64,000 bases of DNA from Schaalia sp. JY-X169 (GCF_014069575.1 NZ_CP059675.1:2108001-2172000); one strand, 5' to 3'; positions 18,563-28,176 are shown, counted from the stretch's first letter. Notes: a model not told the origin generated them from the sequence alone. A program made the numbers and translations.

Positions 18563-18583
18563 CTTGAGTCCAGTCGACTCAAC
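18563..18583. promoter_or_regulatory. HAIR operator 2 (HspR box)
   Basis: CTTGAGT, seven bases, ACTCAAC: 13 of 14 consensus arm positions. It lies 65 bases from HAIR box 1, upstream of the predicted -35, so cooperative HspR binding across the promoter is plausible. Confidence 0.85.
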
Positions 18584-18710
18584 CTTGGAGTTTTCCTCGT
18601 GTTTTCGCCAAATCTGACCGCCAAGAGCCTTCAGTGATCCTCACCACACGGGTCTACGTTGTACCCTTGAGACGTTCTAACCGCATTTTCTTCTGCGAAA
18701 GCGAATCCTC

Positions 18711-19166
18711 ATGACCGTTGACCTAATCACCGACGTCACCCCGGAACTGGTTGAGGCGTTTGAGAAGCTGATTCCCCAGCTCTCCTCCTCCGCCCAACCC
18801 ATGGGGAAAAAGGCACTCAAGAAGTTTGTGGCTCAGCCAGGAGTCTTTCTCTTCACGTACAGGGCAGTTCCCACAGGTGAGGCACCTGTCCCAGGCTTGG
18901 ACCCAATCCTCGGCATGCTCACGCTGGTGACCTTTCAGATCCCAACCGGTAAGCGCGCCTGGATTGAGGACGTGGTCGTCGACAACGGCGCCAGGGGCCA
19001 GGGAGCTGGACAGGCCCTGGTTGAAGCCGCCCTCGACCAAGCCAAAGTCCTCGGCTGTGTTTCAGTCGACCTCACCTCACGACCGTCCCGCGAAGCCGCA
19101 AACCGTCTCTACGTTCGCTGCGGTTTCCAAACCCGTGAAACCAACATCTACCGCTACGTGGAGTAA
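18711..19166 (+). CDS. GNAT-family N-acetyltransferase
   Basis: A 151-aa GCN5-related acetyltransferase. The acetyl-CoA-binding motif A is clear in the second half: IEDVVVDNGARGQGAGQALV, with the RGQGAG pyrophosphate loop. It is followed by VDLTSRPSREAANRLYVRCGF, the usual C-terminal strand and helix. The acceptor substrate is unknown. It is divergent from dnaK and lies 12 bases before an M18 aminopeptidase on the same strand, so the two are probably co-transcribed. Confidence 0.85.
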   Translation: MTVDLITDVTPELVEAFEKLIPQLSSSAQPMGKKALKKFVAQPGVFLFTYRAVPTGEAPVPGLDPILGMLTLVTFQIPTGKRAWIEDVVVDNGARGQGAGQALVEAALDQAKVLGCVSVDLTSRPSREAANRLYVRCGFQTRETNIYRYVE

Positions 19167-19178
19167 CAGAGCATCACA

Positions 19179-20516
19179 ATGAGTAACGTCGCTGAACCCT
19201 CTATCCTCACTACCCAGACCCCCGCCGTCCGCGAGTATGCGCAGGAGTATGCGGACTTCCTCTACTCCAGTCCGACCTCGTACCACTGCGCTGACCAGGC
19301 GGGGCAGATGCTCGCCGAGGGCGGCTTCGTGGAGGTCGACCGCCGGGAAGACTGGCCGACAGAACCTGGAAGATACTTCGTTGTGGAAGACGGAGCTCTT
19401 GTCGCCTGGGTTCAGTTCGAGGGCGCGCTGGGTTTTGCCCTTACTGCCACACACACCGACTCACCAGCCCTGAAGCTCAAGCCACTGCCACAGAAGACCT
19501 CTAGTGACGGCTGGGGGCAGATTATGGTGGAGACCTACGGTGGGCCCCTTAATAACTCCTGGCTTGACCGCACCCTGCGTCTCGCGGGCGCTGTCGTGGA
19601 CTGGGACGGCAACCGGCGCCTAGTCTGCAGCGACGCAATTGCTTTCTTGCCTCAACTGGCACCCCACCTCGGTAGAGAAGTCAACACCAAGGGGCTCGTC
19701 CTCGACCCACAAAAGAACATGCAGCCCGTCTGGACCATCGGGGACGACCGAGACCTCATGGGTCTGGTCGCACGGATGGCAGGTTTCGAGTCCGCTGAAG
19801 AGATCGCGGCAAGTGAACTGTTTCTTGTCCCGGCACAGCCACCGGAGATCTTTGGGGTTGACGACCAGTTCCTAATGTCAGGTCGCCAAGACAATCTCTC
19901 ATCTGTGTTCGCGGGACTCCATGCACTGACCTCCATCACAGGAAGCGGCGGCGAGGAGCTGCTCGATAGGGACGCTTGGGCCGGTGGGCGCATCCCCGTC
20001 CTCGCACTCTTTGATCACGAAGAAATCGGGTCGGGTACCCCCACGGGTGCCCGTGGGCCCCTTCTCGAAGAAGTAATGAGGCGTATCTGCCTCGCAAGTG
20101 GGATCTACGGCGATGGGCGCGACCAAACGCGGGCCAACTCAGTCCTACTTTCTGCCGACGCAGCCCACAGTGTGAACCCCGGGTACGAGGACAAGCATGG
20201 ACCCAAAGAGCGTCCCGTCATGGGTGGGGGTCCGGTTCTCAAAGTCGATGCGGATCAGAGCTACGCCACTTCACTCGTGGGCGTGGCAACATGGCGCAAG
20301 GCGTGCCACAACGCAAACGTGCCAAGCCAGGTCTTTGTCTCGCATAGCTCAATGAGGCCGGGATCCACGGTGGGACCACTTCTGGCCACACGCCTGGGGA
20401 TCCAGACTGTCGACGTTGGTATCCCAATTCTCGCGATGCATTCAACGCGGGAAACATGCCACGTCCTCGACCCCGTCTACCTGGCGCGGGCCATCGCGGC
20501 ATTTTGGGTGGGATGA
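19179..20516 (+). CDS. M18-family aminopeptidase
   Basis: A 445-aa metallo-aminopeptidase of the M18 (aspartyl aminopeptidase) family, probably cytosolic with two zinc ions and a dodecameric assembly as in homologues. Metal and active-site motifs are THTDSPALKLKP near residue 90, LFDHEEIGS in the middle, HSVNPGYEDKHGP, and MHSTRE near the C-terminus. Length fits the family. Downstream, an S4-domain gene starts four bases after the stop. Confidence 0.92.
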   Translation: MSNVAEPSILTTQTPAVREYAQEYADFLYSSPTSYHCADQAGQMLAEGGFVEVDRREDWPTEPGRYFVVEDGALVAWVQFEGALGFALTATHTDSPALKLKPLPQKTSSDGWGQIMVETYGGPLNNSWLDRTLRLAGAVVDWDGNRRLVCSDAIAFLPQLAPHLGREVNTKGLVLDPQKNMQPVWTIGDDRDLMGLVARMAGFESAEEIAASELFLVPAQPPEIFGVDDQFLMSGRQDNLSSVFAGLHALTSITGSGGEELLDRDAWAGGRIPVLALFDHEEIGSGTPTGARGPLLEEVMRRICLASGIYGDGRDQTRANSVLLSADAAHSVNPGYEDKHGPKERPVMGGGPVLKVDADQSYATSLVGVATWRKACHNANVPSQVFVSHSSMRPGSTVGPLLATRLGIQTVDVGIPILAMHSTRETCHVLDPVYLARAIAAFWVG

Positions 20517-20520
20517 CCCC

Positions 20521-20892
20521 GTGCGTGTTGACGTGTGGCTGTGGACGTCGCGCCAGTTCAAGTCGCGTTCACTAGCGACCTCTGCGGTGCGAGCAGGTCA
20601 TGTCAGAGTCAACGATGCGCCGGTCAAAGCGTCATTCAAAGTGGTTCCGGGGGATGTTGTCCGCATCAGGGACCACGGTTTTGACAAAATTGTCGAGGTC
20701 GTTTCCCTGCCTCCGAAGCGGCTTGGCGCGCCATTGGCTCGCGAAGCCTACATTGATCACTCGCCACCCCGCCCTCGGATTTACGGAGGCATACCACTTC
20801 GGGATCCCGGATCAGGGCGCCCGACAAAGAAGGAGCGGCGTCAGTTGGAGGAGCTGCGCGGGGAAGAGTGGTCGAAACACTCTAGGCGTTAG
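20521..20892 (+). CDS. S4-domain RNA-binding protein (Hsp15/RqcP-like)
   Basis: A 123-aa protein with an N-terminal S4 fold: VRVDVWLWTSRQFKSRS, then VRAGHVRVNDAPVKASFKVVPGDVVRIR. The basic C-terminal tail with GRPTKKERRQLEEL is typical of the Hsp15/RqcP group, which binds stalled 50S-peptidyl-tRNA complexes. The GTG at 20521 is the likely start, since the domain begins immediately. It is four bases from the aminopeptidase stop, suggesting coupling. Its stop overlaps the convergent gene's stop by four bases. Confidence 0.85.
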   Translation: MRVDVWLWTSRQFKSRSLATSAVRAGHVRVNDAPVKASFKVVPGDVVRIRDHGFDKIVEVVSLPPKRLGAPLAREAYIDHSPPRPRIYGGIPLRDPGSGRPTKKERRQLEELRGEEWSKHSRR

Positions 20893-21404
20893 CGATTTGC
20901 CGCAAGCGCCCCGGACCAGGATGAGTAACGCTGACGCACTGCAGACCCCGAAGGGCGATGCCGTCCATTGGCTCTCTCTTCTTGCACCCAGGCGCAGTAG
21001 GCGGAGTACGTCGCAGGGCCCCCGTCTTCACCACAGTCGTGAAAGAAAGCAGCCAAGGCAGCTTTGAAGTCATGGTCGGCCAACGATCCACTTCCGCGCG
21101 CACGCCCACCCGGCTCTGCACTAATGCCGAGGGTTCGCAGGGCTTCTGCCCATGCCCCGCCCCCGAGACGCGCGGCGACTGTCTGCGCCCCGGGAGGCCA
21201 AGCCGCTTGACCCGGTCGGGACGCAACCTTATTTGCGGCAGCGAGCCCGCTGCGCACCTTCTCATAACGGCCCAAGGAAATGGCGAGGTGGCGCCCGTCG
21301 CGCACCTCATTGCGAAGGCGCACTGCGCCGTCCAGAAGCGTATCCAAACCGGGCATGTAGCGCTGGGCAATCTTCTTTCGGGCAGTTTCGGACACGTTGC
21401 CCAC
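20889..21404 (-). CDS. Conserved hypothetical protein with HNH-associated-repeat-like segments
   Basis: A 171-aa protein of unknown function. Two segments, LGGGAWAEALRTLGI and YSAYCAWVQEERANGRHRPS followed by RYSSWSGALA, resemble the small helical repeats often found beside homing/HNH endonucleases and other DNA-binding proteins (fixed W and AL positions, PS turn). No nuclease motif is present. I chose the GTG at 21404, preceded by GGAGG eight bases away; the frame runs open to 21626 without further support. Function cannot be assigned. Confidence 0.6.
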   Translation of the reverse strand: MGNVSETARKKIAQRYMPGLDTLLDGAVRLRNEVRDGRHLAISLGRYEKVRSGLAAANKVASRPGQAAWPPGAQTVAARLGGGAWAEALRTLGISAEPGGRARGSGSLADHDFKAALAAFFHDCGEDGGPATYSAYCAWVQEERANGRHRPSGSAVRQRYSSWSGALAANR

Positions 21405-21787
21405 GCCGTCACCCTCCTCACCGTGCGGGCCCTTAAGCGGTGGGAAAGCCACTGCTAATACCGCCCAAACTCCCAGCTCCACGACCTCATTGGGAAGGCT
21501 TACCCCACGGACGGCATGCTTGCGGGTATCTCCCGAATTGCTTCCTGCCAAGGCTTGTCCCCCCATTCCTGGATGCGTTGGCTGACATGTTATGAGCAGA
21601 AGTTTAGAGGTTTCCACGGCAACCATGAACGCCCCGGCTCTTCAGCAGGCAGCCGGGCCCAGCCGGAGAGCTCGTTCGTGGGTTGTTGCCCCGTGAATCC
21701 GCTGTGAGAAAAGGTCATCACGAAACGAAAAGATCTCCGTTTAGGCTTAGCATCTAAAGTCATTTTTCTGGAGATTGAGGACTGTCT
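21405..21787. other. Divergent intergenic region
   Basis: This 383-base gap separates the unknown minus-strand gene from the ABC exporter. It holds a small inverted repeat, CCCGGCT (21633-21639) and AGCCGGG (21651-21657), without a T-run, and an AT-richer stretch at about 21710-21775 that probably carries the exporter promoter. The minus-strand frame is open up to 21626 but has no family-like residues. Nothing else is recognised. Confidence 0.4.
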
Positions 21788-23533
21788 ATGCTTTGGCGGG
21801 TAACTTGGCCCTATCTGAGGGCGCACTGGCACCAGGTGGCTGCCGTCATCATCCTTCAAGTGGCCTCCACAATCTGCGCGCTCTTCCTACCCGATCTTAA
21901 CGCTTCCATCATTGACGAGGGCGTGGTGACGGGTGACGTGAACCGGGTGTGGGTTTTGGGAGCAGTAATGCTCGCAGTATCTGCAGCGCAGGGGATCACC
22001 GCGGGATTCGCCGTGTATTTGGCGGCACTGGTGGCCATGGGGCTCGGGGCAGATCTGCGCTCAAAGGTGTTCACCCGGGTGCAAGAATTCTCATCGCGAG
22101 AAGTCCACGACCTCGGCGCACCTTCGCTTATCACCAGGTCTACCAACGATGTTCAGCAGATCCAGATGGTAATTCTGATGATCTTCAACTTCATGATTGC
22201 CGCACCAATCATGGGCGTCGGCGGCATCGTGATGACGCTCCGCATGAACGCGCAGTTGGCCAGCCTCCTGATCGTCCTCGTACCACTGATCACCATCGTC
22301 ATAACGATCGCCTTCATCATCCTCAATCCGCTCTTCCGCAGCCAACAGGACCGCCTCGACAGGATGAACACTGTGTTGCGCGAAGAACTCAGCGGCATCA
22401 GGGTCATCCGGGCATTCGTGCGCCAGGATGAGTTCGGCAACCGTTACACGGGCGCCAACGACTCCCTGAAGACCGTTGCCCTCCGCATCGGCGCAGTGTT
22501 CGCAGTGATGTTCCCCCTCTTGCAACTGATCTTCTCCATGGCAACTATCGGGGTTGTCTGGTTCGGTGGGCACCTTGTCGATTCCGGATCGATGGAAATC
22601 GGTGCGCTACTCGCCTTCATCTCCTACTTCGCGATGATTTTCGGCGCAACAATGACCTCTTCAATGCTGTTCTTCATGCTTCCTCGCGCAACAGTGACTT
22701 CCCGCCGCATAAACGAGGTGCTGTCAACCAACCCTTCGGTTGCCAATCCGGCGCCAGCCGCGCTTGTCCCCTTCCCCACCGAGCGCCCAACCTTCGCATT
22801 CGACAATGTTGAGGTCCAGTACCCGGGGGCTGAGGAGCCGGTGCTCCAGGGGGTCGACGCTACCTTGCTTCCGGGCACAGTCACCGCCGTGATTGGTTCC
22901 ACTGGCTCCGGCAAGAGTACGTTCGCGAATCTGCTCCCGCGCCTCATGGATCCTTCAGCCGGAGCGATCACAGTCGATGGCACGGATGTTCGCCACTTCG
23001 ACCCGGACACACTGCGCTCTCACATCGGGTTCGTTCCACAGTCTGCCTACCTCTTCTCAGGGACAATCGCATCCACGGTGTCCGGAGTTGACGACCCCTC
23101 ACCTGAGCAGCGCGCCCGGGTTGAGCGTGCCCTCGAAGGCGCGCAGGCCACAGAGTTTGTTTCTCTGCTCGAGGACGGGCTGGACACGCGGGTGGATCCC
23201 GGCGGACGCAACTTCTCCGGGGGCCAGAGGCAACGCCTCACCATGGCGCGAGCGCTTTACAAGGCTGCAGACCTGTATGTTTTTGATGACTCCTTCAGCG
23301 CCCTCGACTACGCGACCGACGCCGCCATCCGCAACAACCTCACCACCTATGTTGGCGGTGCCGCTGTCCTTATTGTCGCGCAACGCATCGCGACCATCCG
23401 CCACGCCGACCAAATCTTGGTTCTTGATCATGGGGAGATTGTGGCGCGCGGCCCCCACGACCAACTTGTGCGGACTTCCGACACCTACCGACAGATAGTT
23501 CAGTCCCAGATGGCATTGGAGGAGGGCGAATGA
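21788..23533 (+). CDS. Heterodimeric ABC exporter, half with degenerate ATP site
   Basis: A 581-aa half-transporter with a six-helix membrane domain (about residues 15-310) fused to an ATPase domain. Walker A is GSTGSGKST near 370, the signature is FSGGQRQRL, and Walker B reads VFDDSFSALD near 497. The aspartate in place of the usual catalytic glutamate marks the non-hydrolytic site, as in TM287/288 and LmrCD-type heterodimers. Its stop overlaps the partner's start (ATGA). It is probably a multidrug or lipid exporter; substrate unknown. Confidence 0.9.
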   Translation: MLWRVTWPYLRAHWHQVAAVIILQVASTICALFLPDLNASIIDEGVVTGDVNRVWVLGAVMLAVSAAQGITAGFAVYLAALVAMGLGADLRSKVFTRVQEFSSREVHDLGAPSLITRSTNDVQQIQMVILMIFNFMIAAPIMGVGGIVMTLRMNAQLASLLIVLVPLITIVITIAFIILNPLFRSQQDRLDRMNTVLREELSGIRVIRAFVRQDEFGNRYTGANDSLKTVALRIGAVFAVMFPLLQLIFSMATIGVVWFGGHLVDSGSMEIGALLAFISYFAMIFGATMTSSMLFFMLPRATVTSRRINEVLSTNPSVANPAPAALVPFPTERPTFAFDNVEVQYPGAEEPVLQGVDATLLPGTVTAVIGSTGSGKSTFANLLPRLMDPSAGAITVDGTDVRHFDPDTLRSHIGFVPQSAYLFSGTIASTVSGVDDPSPEQRARVERALEGAQATEFVSLLEDGLDTRVDPGGRNFSGGQRQRLTMARALYKAADLYVFDDSFSALDYATDAAIRNNLTTYVGGAAVLIVAQRIATIRHADQILVLDHGEIVARGPHDQLVRTSDTYRQIVQSQMALEEGE

Positions 23534-25449
23534 GCGGCCCAGGTCACGGTCCCGGCGGCGGTGCAGGACGCGCCCCCGCAAAGGTAAAGGACTCAATGGG
23601 CACGCTCAAGCGAGTCCTCAAGATGCTTGGCGAATACAAGTGGATGATCGGTGCGGTGGCGCTGTTCAGCCTCGGTGGGGTTGTACTCTCCGTCCTCGCA
23701 CCGCGCATTCTTGGCGACGCGACAAACACCGTCTTCAACGGCTACATCTCCTCACGGATGCCGTCGGGAGCGACCAAGGCGGAGGTCATCGCCGAGCTGC
23801 GTGCCAGCGGCGAAGTCAGCATGGCTGACATGCTCGAGCCAATGGACATCGTCCCCGGCCAGGGAGTCGATTTTTCAGCCCTTGGACACCTGCTTCTTCT
23901 AGTTGCAGCGATCTATGTCGGTTCTGCCTTCCTGGGGTGGGCTTCCGGCCAGATTGCCAGGCTCGTCGTTCAGAACACCGGGTGGAAGTTACGCCAACAG
24001 ATTCAAGAAAAGATCAACCGGCTTCCACTTTCGTACTTGGACCGCCACAGTCGTGGCGACATTCTTTCGCGTGTCACCAACGACGTCGACAACATCACGC
24101 AGACTCTGCAGCAGACAATGACCCAACTGCTCACGTCGGTGTTTACCATCATCGGTATCGCCACCATGATGCTGACTATGTCGTGGTCGCTCACACTGGT
24201 GGCCCTCTTCGTTCTCCCCGTCGGAGCCATCATCGCCGGCGTCTTGATGAAGAAGGCCCAACCGCAGTTCCGCAAGCAGTGGAAGGCAACAGGCGCCGTC
24301 TCGGGCGTGGTTGAAGAGAGCATCACCGGCCACGAGGTCGTCACCCTTTTCAATCTTCAGAAGAAGTTCGAGGACAATTTCACCGTCGAGAACCAGGCCC
24401 TCTACCGCTCCTCTTTCAAGGCCCAGTTCATTTCCAACCTTGTCAACCCAGTGATGAGTTTCGTTTCAAACCTGTCATACGTGGTGGTAGCGGTCGGAGG
24501 TGCCATTATGGTGACCGGCGGAGCGCTGACCATCGGCGAAGTGCAGGCTTTCATCCAGTACTCACGCCAGTTCACCCAGCCGATTGGGCAGTTGGCGTCA
24601 GTTGCGAACCTGCTGCAGTCAGGACTTGCTTCAGCCGAACGCGTCTTCGATTTCCTTGATGCTCCAGATATGGCGCCCGACACGGGCAGCGACAAGCCGA
24701 TGAAAGCCGGTCACGTCGAGTTCCGCAACGTCCGTTTTGGATACGACCCCGAAAAGCCCGTCATTAAGAACTTGAACCTGAACGTCGAGGCCGGACAGAT
24801 GGTGGCGATCATTGGCCCCACAGGTGCCGGGAAAACCACTTTGGTCAACCTCTTGGAAAGGTTCTACGAGGTCGATTCAGGGGAGATTCTGATCAACGGT
24901 GTCAACATTCAGGACATCCACAAGGACACACTGCGCCACCACATGGGAATGGTGCTTCAAGAAACCTGGCTGTTCGACGGCACAATTGAAGAGAATATTG
25001 CTTTCGGACGGGAAGGGGCTACCCGTGAAGAGGTCCAGAAGGCTGCAAGAGAGACTTCTGTTGATCGCCTGATTCGGCAACTGCCCGACGGATACGACAC
25101 GCGCATTTCGGACGATGGGGATACCCTCTCCGTCGGGGAGCGTCAGCTGCTCACCATTGCACGTGCCTTCATCGCGTACCCGGAGATGCTGATACTTGAC
25201 GAAGCCACGTCCTCCGTTGATACCCGCACCGAAGTACTTGTGCAGGAGGCAATGGATACCTTGCGCCAAGGCAAGACCGCCTTCGTCATTGCTCACAGGC
25301 TGTCCACCATTCGTGATGCTGAGCTGATCTTGGTCATGGAAGACGGCGACGTTGTTGAGCAGGGGACTCACGACGACCTGTTAGCTGCAGACGGTGCTTA
25401 CGCACGGCTGTTCATGGCCCAGTTCTCCGGGCCCCACCAAGAAGAGTAG
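23530..25449 (+). CDS. Heterodimeric ABC exporter, catalytically competent half
   Basis: A 639-aa half-transporter. The membrane domain begins after a Gly/Pro-rich leader and has an extra insert of about 50 residues (about 65-120, SSRMPSGATKAEV onwards) after the first helix, likely an extracellular loop. Walker A is GPTGAGKTT near 427, the signature is the variant LSVGERQLL, and Walker B LILDEATSSVD near 554 carries the catalytic glutamate. It pairs with the preceding gene to form one exporter with one canonical and one degenerate site. Confidence 0.9.
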   Translation: MSGPGHGPGGGAGRAPAKVKDSMGTLKRVLKMLGEYKWMIGAVALFSLGGVVLSVLAPRILGDATNTVFNGYISSRMPSGATKAEVIAELRASGEVSMADMLEPMDIVPGQGVDFSALGHLLLLVAAIYVGSAFLGWASGQIARLVVQNTGWKLRQQIQEKINRLPLSYLDRHSRGDILSRVTNDVDNITQTLQQTMTQLLTSVFTIIGIATMMLTMSWSLTLVALFVLPVGAIIAGVLMKKAQPQFRKQWKATGAVSGVVEESITGHEVVTLFNLQKKFEDNFTVENQALYRSSFKAQFISNLVNPVMSFVSNLSYVVVAVGGAIMVTGGALTIGEVQAFIQYSRQFTQPIGQLASVANLLQSGLASAERVFDFLDAPDMAPDTGSDKPMKAGHVEFRNVRFGYDPEKPVIKNLNLNVEAGQMVAIIGPTGAGKTTLVNLLERFYEVDSGEILINGVNIQDIHKDTLRHHMGMVLQETWLFDGTIEENIAFGREGATREEVQKAARETSVDRLIRQLPDGYDTRISDDGDTLSVGERQLLTIARAFIAYPEMLILDEATSSVDTRTEVLVQEAMDTLRQGKTAFVIAHRLSTIRDAELILVMEDGDVVEQGTHDDLLAADGAYARLFMAQFSGPHQEE

Positions 25450-25485
25450 ATTCCGGGGCGCACGTCCTGGGGACGGAGGTTTGTG

Positions 25486-26325
25486 ATGAGGCAGATACCC
25501 ACTGTCACAACGCGGAGTGGGGTTATGGTCCCCCAGGTCGGGTTTGGCACCTACAAGGTGACCGAGAATACCGCTGCGATAGTCACCAGCGCCCTCGAGG
25601 TCGGCTACCGCCATGTTGACACAGCCCAGATGTACGGAAATGAAACCGAAGTCGGTGAGGGATGGAGAGCCAGCGGCCTGCCTCGGGAAGACATTTTCCT
25701 CACCTCTAAGTTAAACAACCCCAATCACGCACCCGAGGACGCCCGGAGAACCTTCGAGCAAACACTCATTGATCTGCAGACTGACTACGTCGATTTGTTC
25801 CTAATCCACTGGCCAGTACCCATGCACTATTGCGGAGATTTTGCTTCCACCTGGGCGGTCCTTGAAGAGTTCGCTGCCGAAGGACGAGCTCGGAGCATCG
25901 GGGTGTCAAACTTTGAAGCTCACCACTTGGAACAGCTTTTCCAGACGGCAAAGACACTCCCTGAGGTTAACCAGATCGAATCTCACCCCTACTTTGCAGA
26001 GGTAGAACTACACGCATTCAACGCCAAGCACGGCATAGTGACGGAGGCATGGTCACCTCTTGCTCGTGGAACCCTTCTGACCGACCCCGTCTTGGAGCGA
26101 ATCGGAAAGGAACACGGCAGATCGCCATCGCAGGTGGCTCTCCGGTGGGGCGTTCAGCGTGGCGACATCGTTCTTCCTAAGTCATCAACGCCTCTGCGCC
26201 AGCGCGAGAACCTGGATCTCTTCGGCTTTGAGTTATCTGATGCCGATATGCGGGAGATTTACGCCCTCGACCGTGGCGAACGAGGGCGGACCGGTAAGCA
26301 CCCCGACCTCATGGACAGAATGTAG
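25486..26325 (+). CDS. Aldo/keto reductase
   Basis: A 279-aa NADPH-dependent aldo/keto reductase of the 2,5-diketo-D-gluconate reductase type (AKR5-like). The catalytic tetrad is visible: Asp and Tyr in VDTAQMYGNE, Lys in LTSKLNN, and His in FLIHWPVP. The cofactor-binding segment is VLPKSSTPLRQREN. I chose the ATG at 25486, six bases after GGAGG; a GTG one codon earlier is also possible. It follows the ABC exporter by 36 bases and may share its transcript. Substrate unknown. Confidence 0.88.
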   Translation: MRQIPTVTTRSGVMVPQVGFGTYKVTENTAAIVTSALEVGYRHVDTAQMYGNETEVGEGWRASGLPREDIFLTSKLNNPNHAPEDARRTFEQTLIDLQTDYVDLFLIHWPVPMHYCGDFASTWAVLEEFAAEGRARSIGVSNFEAHHLEQLFQTAKTLPEVNQIESHPYFAEVELHAFNAKHGIVTEAWSPLARGTLLTDPVLERIGKEHGRSPSQVALRWGVQRGDIVLPKSSTPLRQRENLDLFGFELSDADMREIYALDRGERGRTGKHPDLMDRM

Positions 26326-26461
26326 AACTGCGACACATTACGCGGCTCCCTACGGTTTTGCTTGGAGACTAGCCATTTTCGGCGGTAGCATAACAATGAT
26401 TGGGGTCCCGTGATGCCCGCATAGCTTTTGATTCTGAGTCGGTGTGAAAAGGAACAGCAGA

Positions 26462-28063
26462 ATGAACGCAAGCATTCTTTCAAGTAGACGTAGCAAAATG
26501 TTGGCTGCTCTCACCGTGGCTGCCGCATTGACACTTGGTGCATGCACCCCATCAACCGGAGGTCAGAGCGGTAGCGCAGGCGGAAAGACACCCGAGCCAC
26601 CAAAAATCACCCTGGGAGAATACTTCACCCACCCAACCGACCTGGTTGTTGATGGACTGACCGGACAAAAGATCACTTCAACTACTGGTTCTGAAGCGCG
26701 ATGGGCGTACCTGCCCGGTCAGCAGCCGTTCAATGGTTTCCTTGCGGACACGGTCAACACTCAACTCCAGGCTCAAGCGGAGGCCCGTGGAGCCGTCTAT
26801 ACACCGGAGGCCCACGATCGCAGCGCAGAGTGGCTGGAGCGTGGTTGCGTGCCGGGAACCACCGCACTGACTGGACGTGAAATTCTTGACGACCCACGCC
26901 TCTCGCTTCCAGCTGGTAGCGACGTGGAACTTACCGTGGCTTGCGATACGATCTTGGCTTCCGGGACAAACTATGGGCAAAAGTTGCGTTTCGTCCGCGG
27001 CACTGCCACAGAGGTTGCCAGCGACTTTGTGGAGATCATCTACACGAACACGGAGACTGGCGAGGTCGCGCGCGGTCGGGATCTCATTAAACCCGAGGCG
27101 CTGCCGACTCTTTACGATGCTCTCACGGACCTGGCAAAGATTGAACGCCCCATGAGTGGCGGCGAGGTGCTGCCTCCCGACGCTGCAACCCTTGGAGACC
27201 TGGGGCAATCGCTGTCCAATGTTGGCTTCGATACGAACGGCGATATCCTTGTCACCGTCGATCAAGACTTCATAGCCTTCCTGGCGGCAGGCGACCCCAA
27301 GGTGGAAATACTCCCCACGACCCTGAAGATCCCAGCCGCCCGAGCAGAGGAGATTCTTACACCTCTCGGAGCTGGCATCTCAAACTCGATGGCGGAGGCC
27401 CTCCCCTGGGCCGGTCCCGCCGCAGTCCCTTCCGGGCGTGAATACGTCGACTGCGACCTGGTTCCCTGCGTTGCCGTTACTTACGATGATGGGCCCTCAT
27501 ACCTCACGCCCCAGGTCCTCGACGTCTACGCTGCTCGCCCATATGCGGCCGCTACCTTCTTCGTCCTTGGACAGAACATAGCTGGCCAAGAAGATATCTT
27601 GAAGCGGGCCTACGACGAGGGCAACGAAATTGGCAACCACTCTTGGAGCCACCCCGCGTTCACAACCCTGGATGATGCCTCCGTCGCCGCACAGGTGAAC
27701 GACACAACCGCCGCCATCACTGCGGTAACCGGAGCTCCTGTGCCTATGTTGCGCCCACCCTACGGAGACCTGAACTCACGCACGCTGGCCGCGGGTGGCC
27801 TGCCAGCAATCCTCTGGTCTGTGGACACTAATGACTGGCAGAAGCCTGGATACGACTCAATCGTGGCGCAGTCTGTTTGGGATGCGACACCCGATGGAAT
27901 CGTCCTCATGCACGACATCCACGAAGAGACTGTGGCGGCCGCTGGAGCAGTTGCAGACGGACTGCTTGAGCGCGGGTTTACGCTGGTCACGGTGTCCCAG
28001 TTGTTTGGAGACACACAACTGCCTGCAGATTACTTCTACTCTGCACAGGGTATTCGGGGTTAG
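26462..28063 (+). CDS. Lipoprotein polysaccharide deacetylase (NodB/CE4, PdaC-like)
   Basis: A 533-aa surface lipoprotein. The signal peptide ends in the lipobox LTLGAC. An N-terminal domain of about 250 residues resembles the DUF4163/DUF3298 (RsiV/PdaC-type) region and is followed by a NodB deacetylase domain with VTYDDGP, NHSWSHP, LRPPYGDLN, SVDTNDW and VLMHDIH. These supply the metal-binding Asp-His-His set and catalytic base expected for a cell-wall or glycan N-deacetylase. The ATG at 26462 lies eight bases after AAAAGGA. Its 3' half, from 27239, is exactly duplicated beyond the downstream insertion sequence. Confidence 0.88.
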   Translation: MNASILSSRRSKMLAALTVAAALTLGACTPSTGGQSGSAGGKTPEPPKITLGEYFTHPTDLVVDGLTGQKITSTTGSEARWAYLPGQQPFNGFLADTVNTQLQAQAEARGAVYTPEAHDRSAEWLERGCVPGTTALTGREILDDPRLSLPAGSDVELTVACDTILASGTNYGQKLRFVRGTATEVASDFVEIIYTNTETGEVARGRDLIKPEALPTLYDALTDLAKIERPMSGGEVLPPDAATLGDLGQSLSNVGFDTNGDILVTVDQDFIAFLAAGDPKVEILPTTLKIPAARAEEILTPLGAGISNSMAEALPWAGPAAVPSGREYVDCDLVPCVAVTYDDGPSYLTPQVLDVYAARPYAAATFFVLGQNIAGQEDILKRAYDEGNEIGNHSWSHPAFTTLDDASVAAQVNDTTAAITAVTGAPVPMLRPPYGDLNSRTLAAGGLPAILWSVDTNDWQKPGYDSIVAQSVWDATPDGIVLMHDIHEETVAAAGAVADGLLERGFTLVTVSQLFGDTQLPADYFYSAQGIRG

Positions 28064-28176
28064 TTTCCCCACTGGGTCTCTCTGTGAGACGGCCAGAGGC
28101 GGTAGCGGCGGTCGAACTAGACTTTCCTGCCATGGAGTCACTGCATTCACTTGATGAAACCCTTGCCGCGCTTGAC
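27239..28176 (+). repeat. Left copy of ~938-bp direct repeat flanking the IS1634-type element
   Basis: It begins at GGCGATATCC inside the deacetylase gene and ends at GCGCTTGAC, 45 bases into the next gene. The identical sequence recurs at 29872-30809, a constant offset of 2633. All stretches I compared are identical. The ends coincide (within one base) with the two IS termini, so the repeats are duplicated target DNA rather than part of the IS. Confidence 0.95.
28132..28176 (+). pseudogene. 5' fragment of the ACT-domain gene, truncated by the IS
   Basis: The first 15 codons of the ACT-domain gene (MESLHSLDETLAALD) are present before the insertion sequence begins. The frame continues into the IS end for about 16 meaningless codons before a stop. 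The intact gene lies on the far side of the IS at 30765-31187, so this is a remnant produced by the duplication. Confidence 0.9.
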
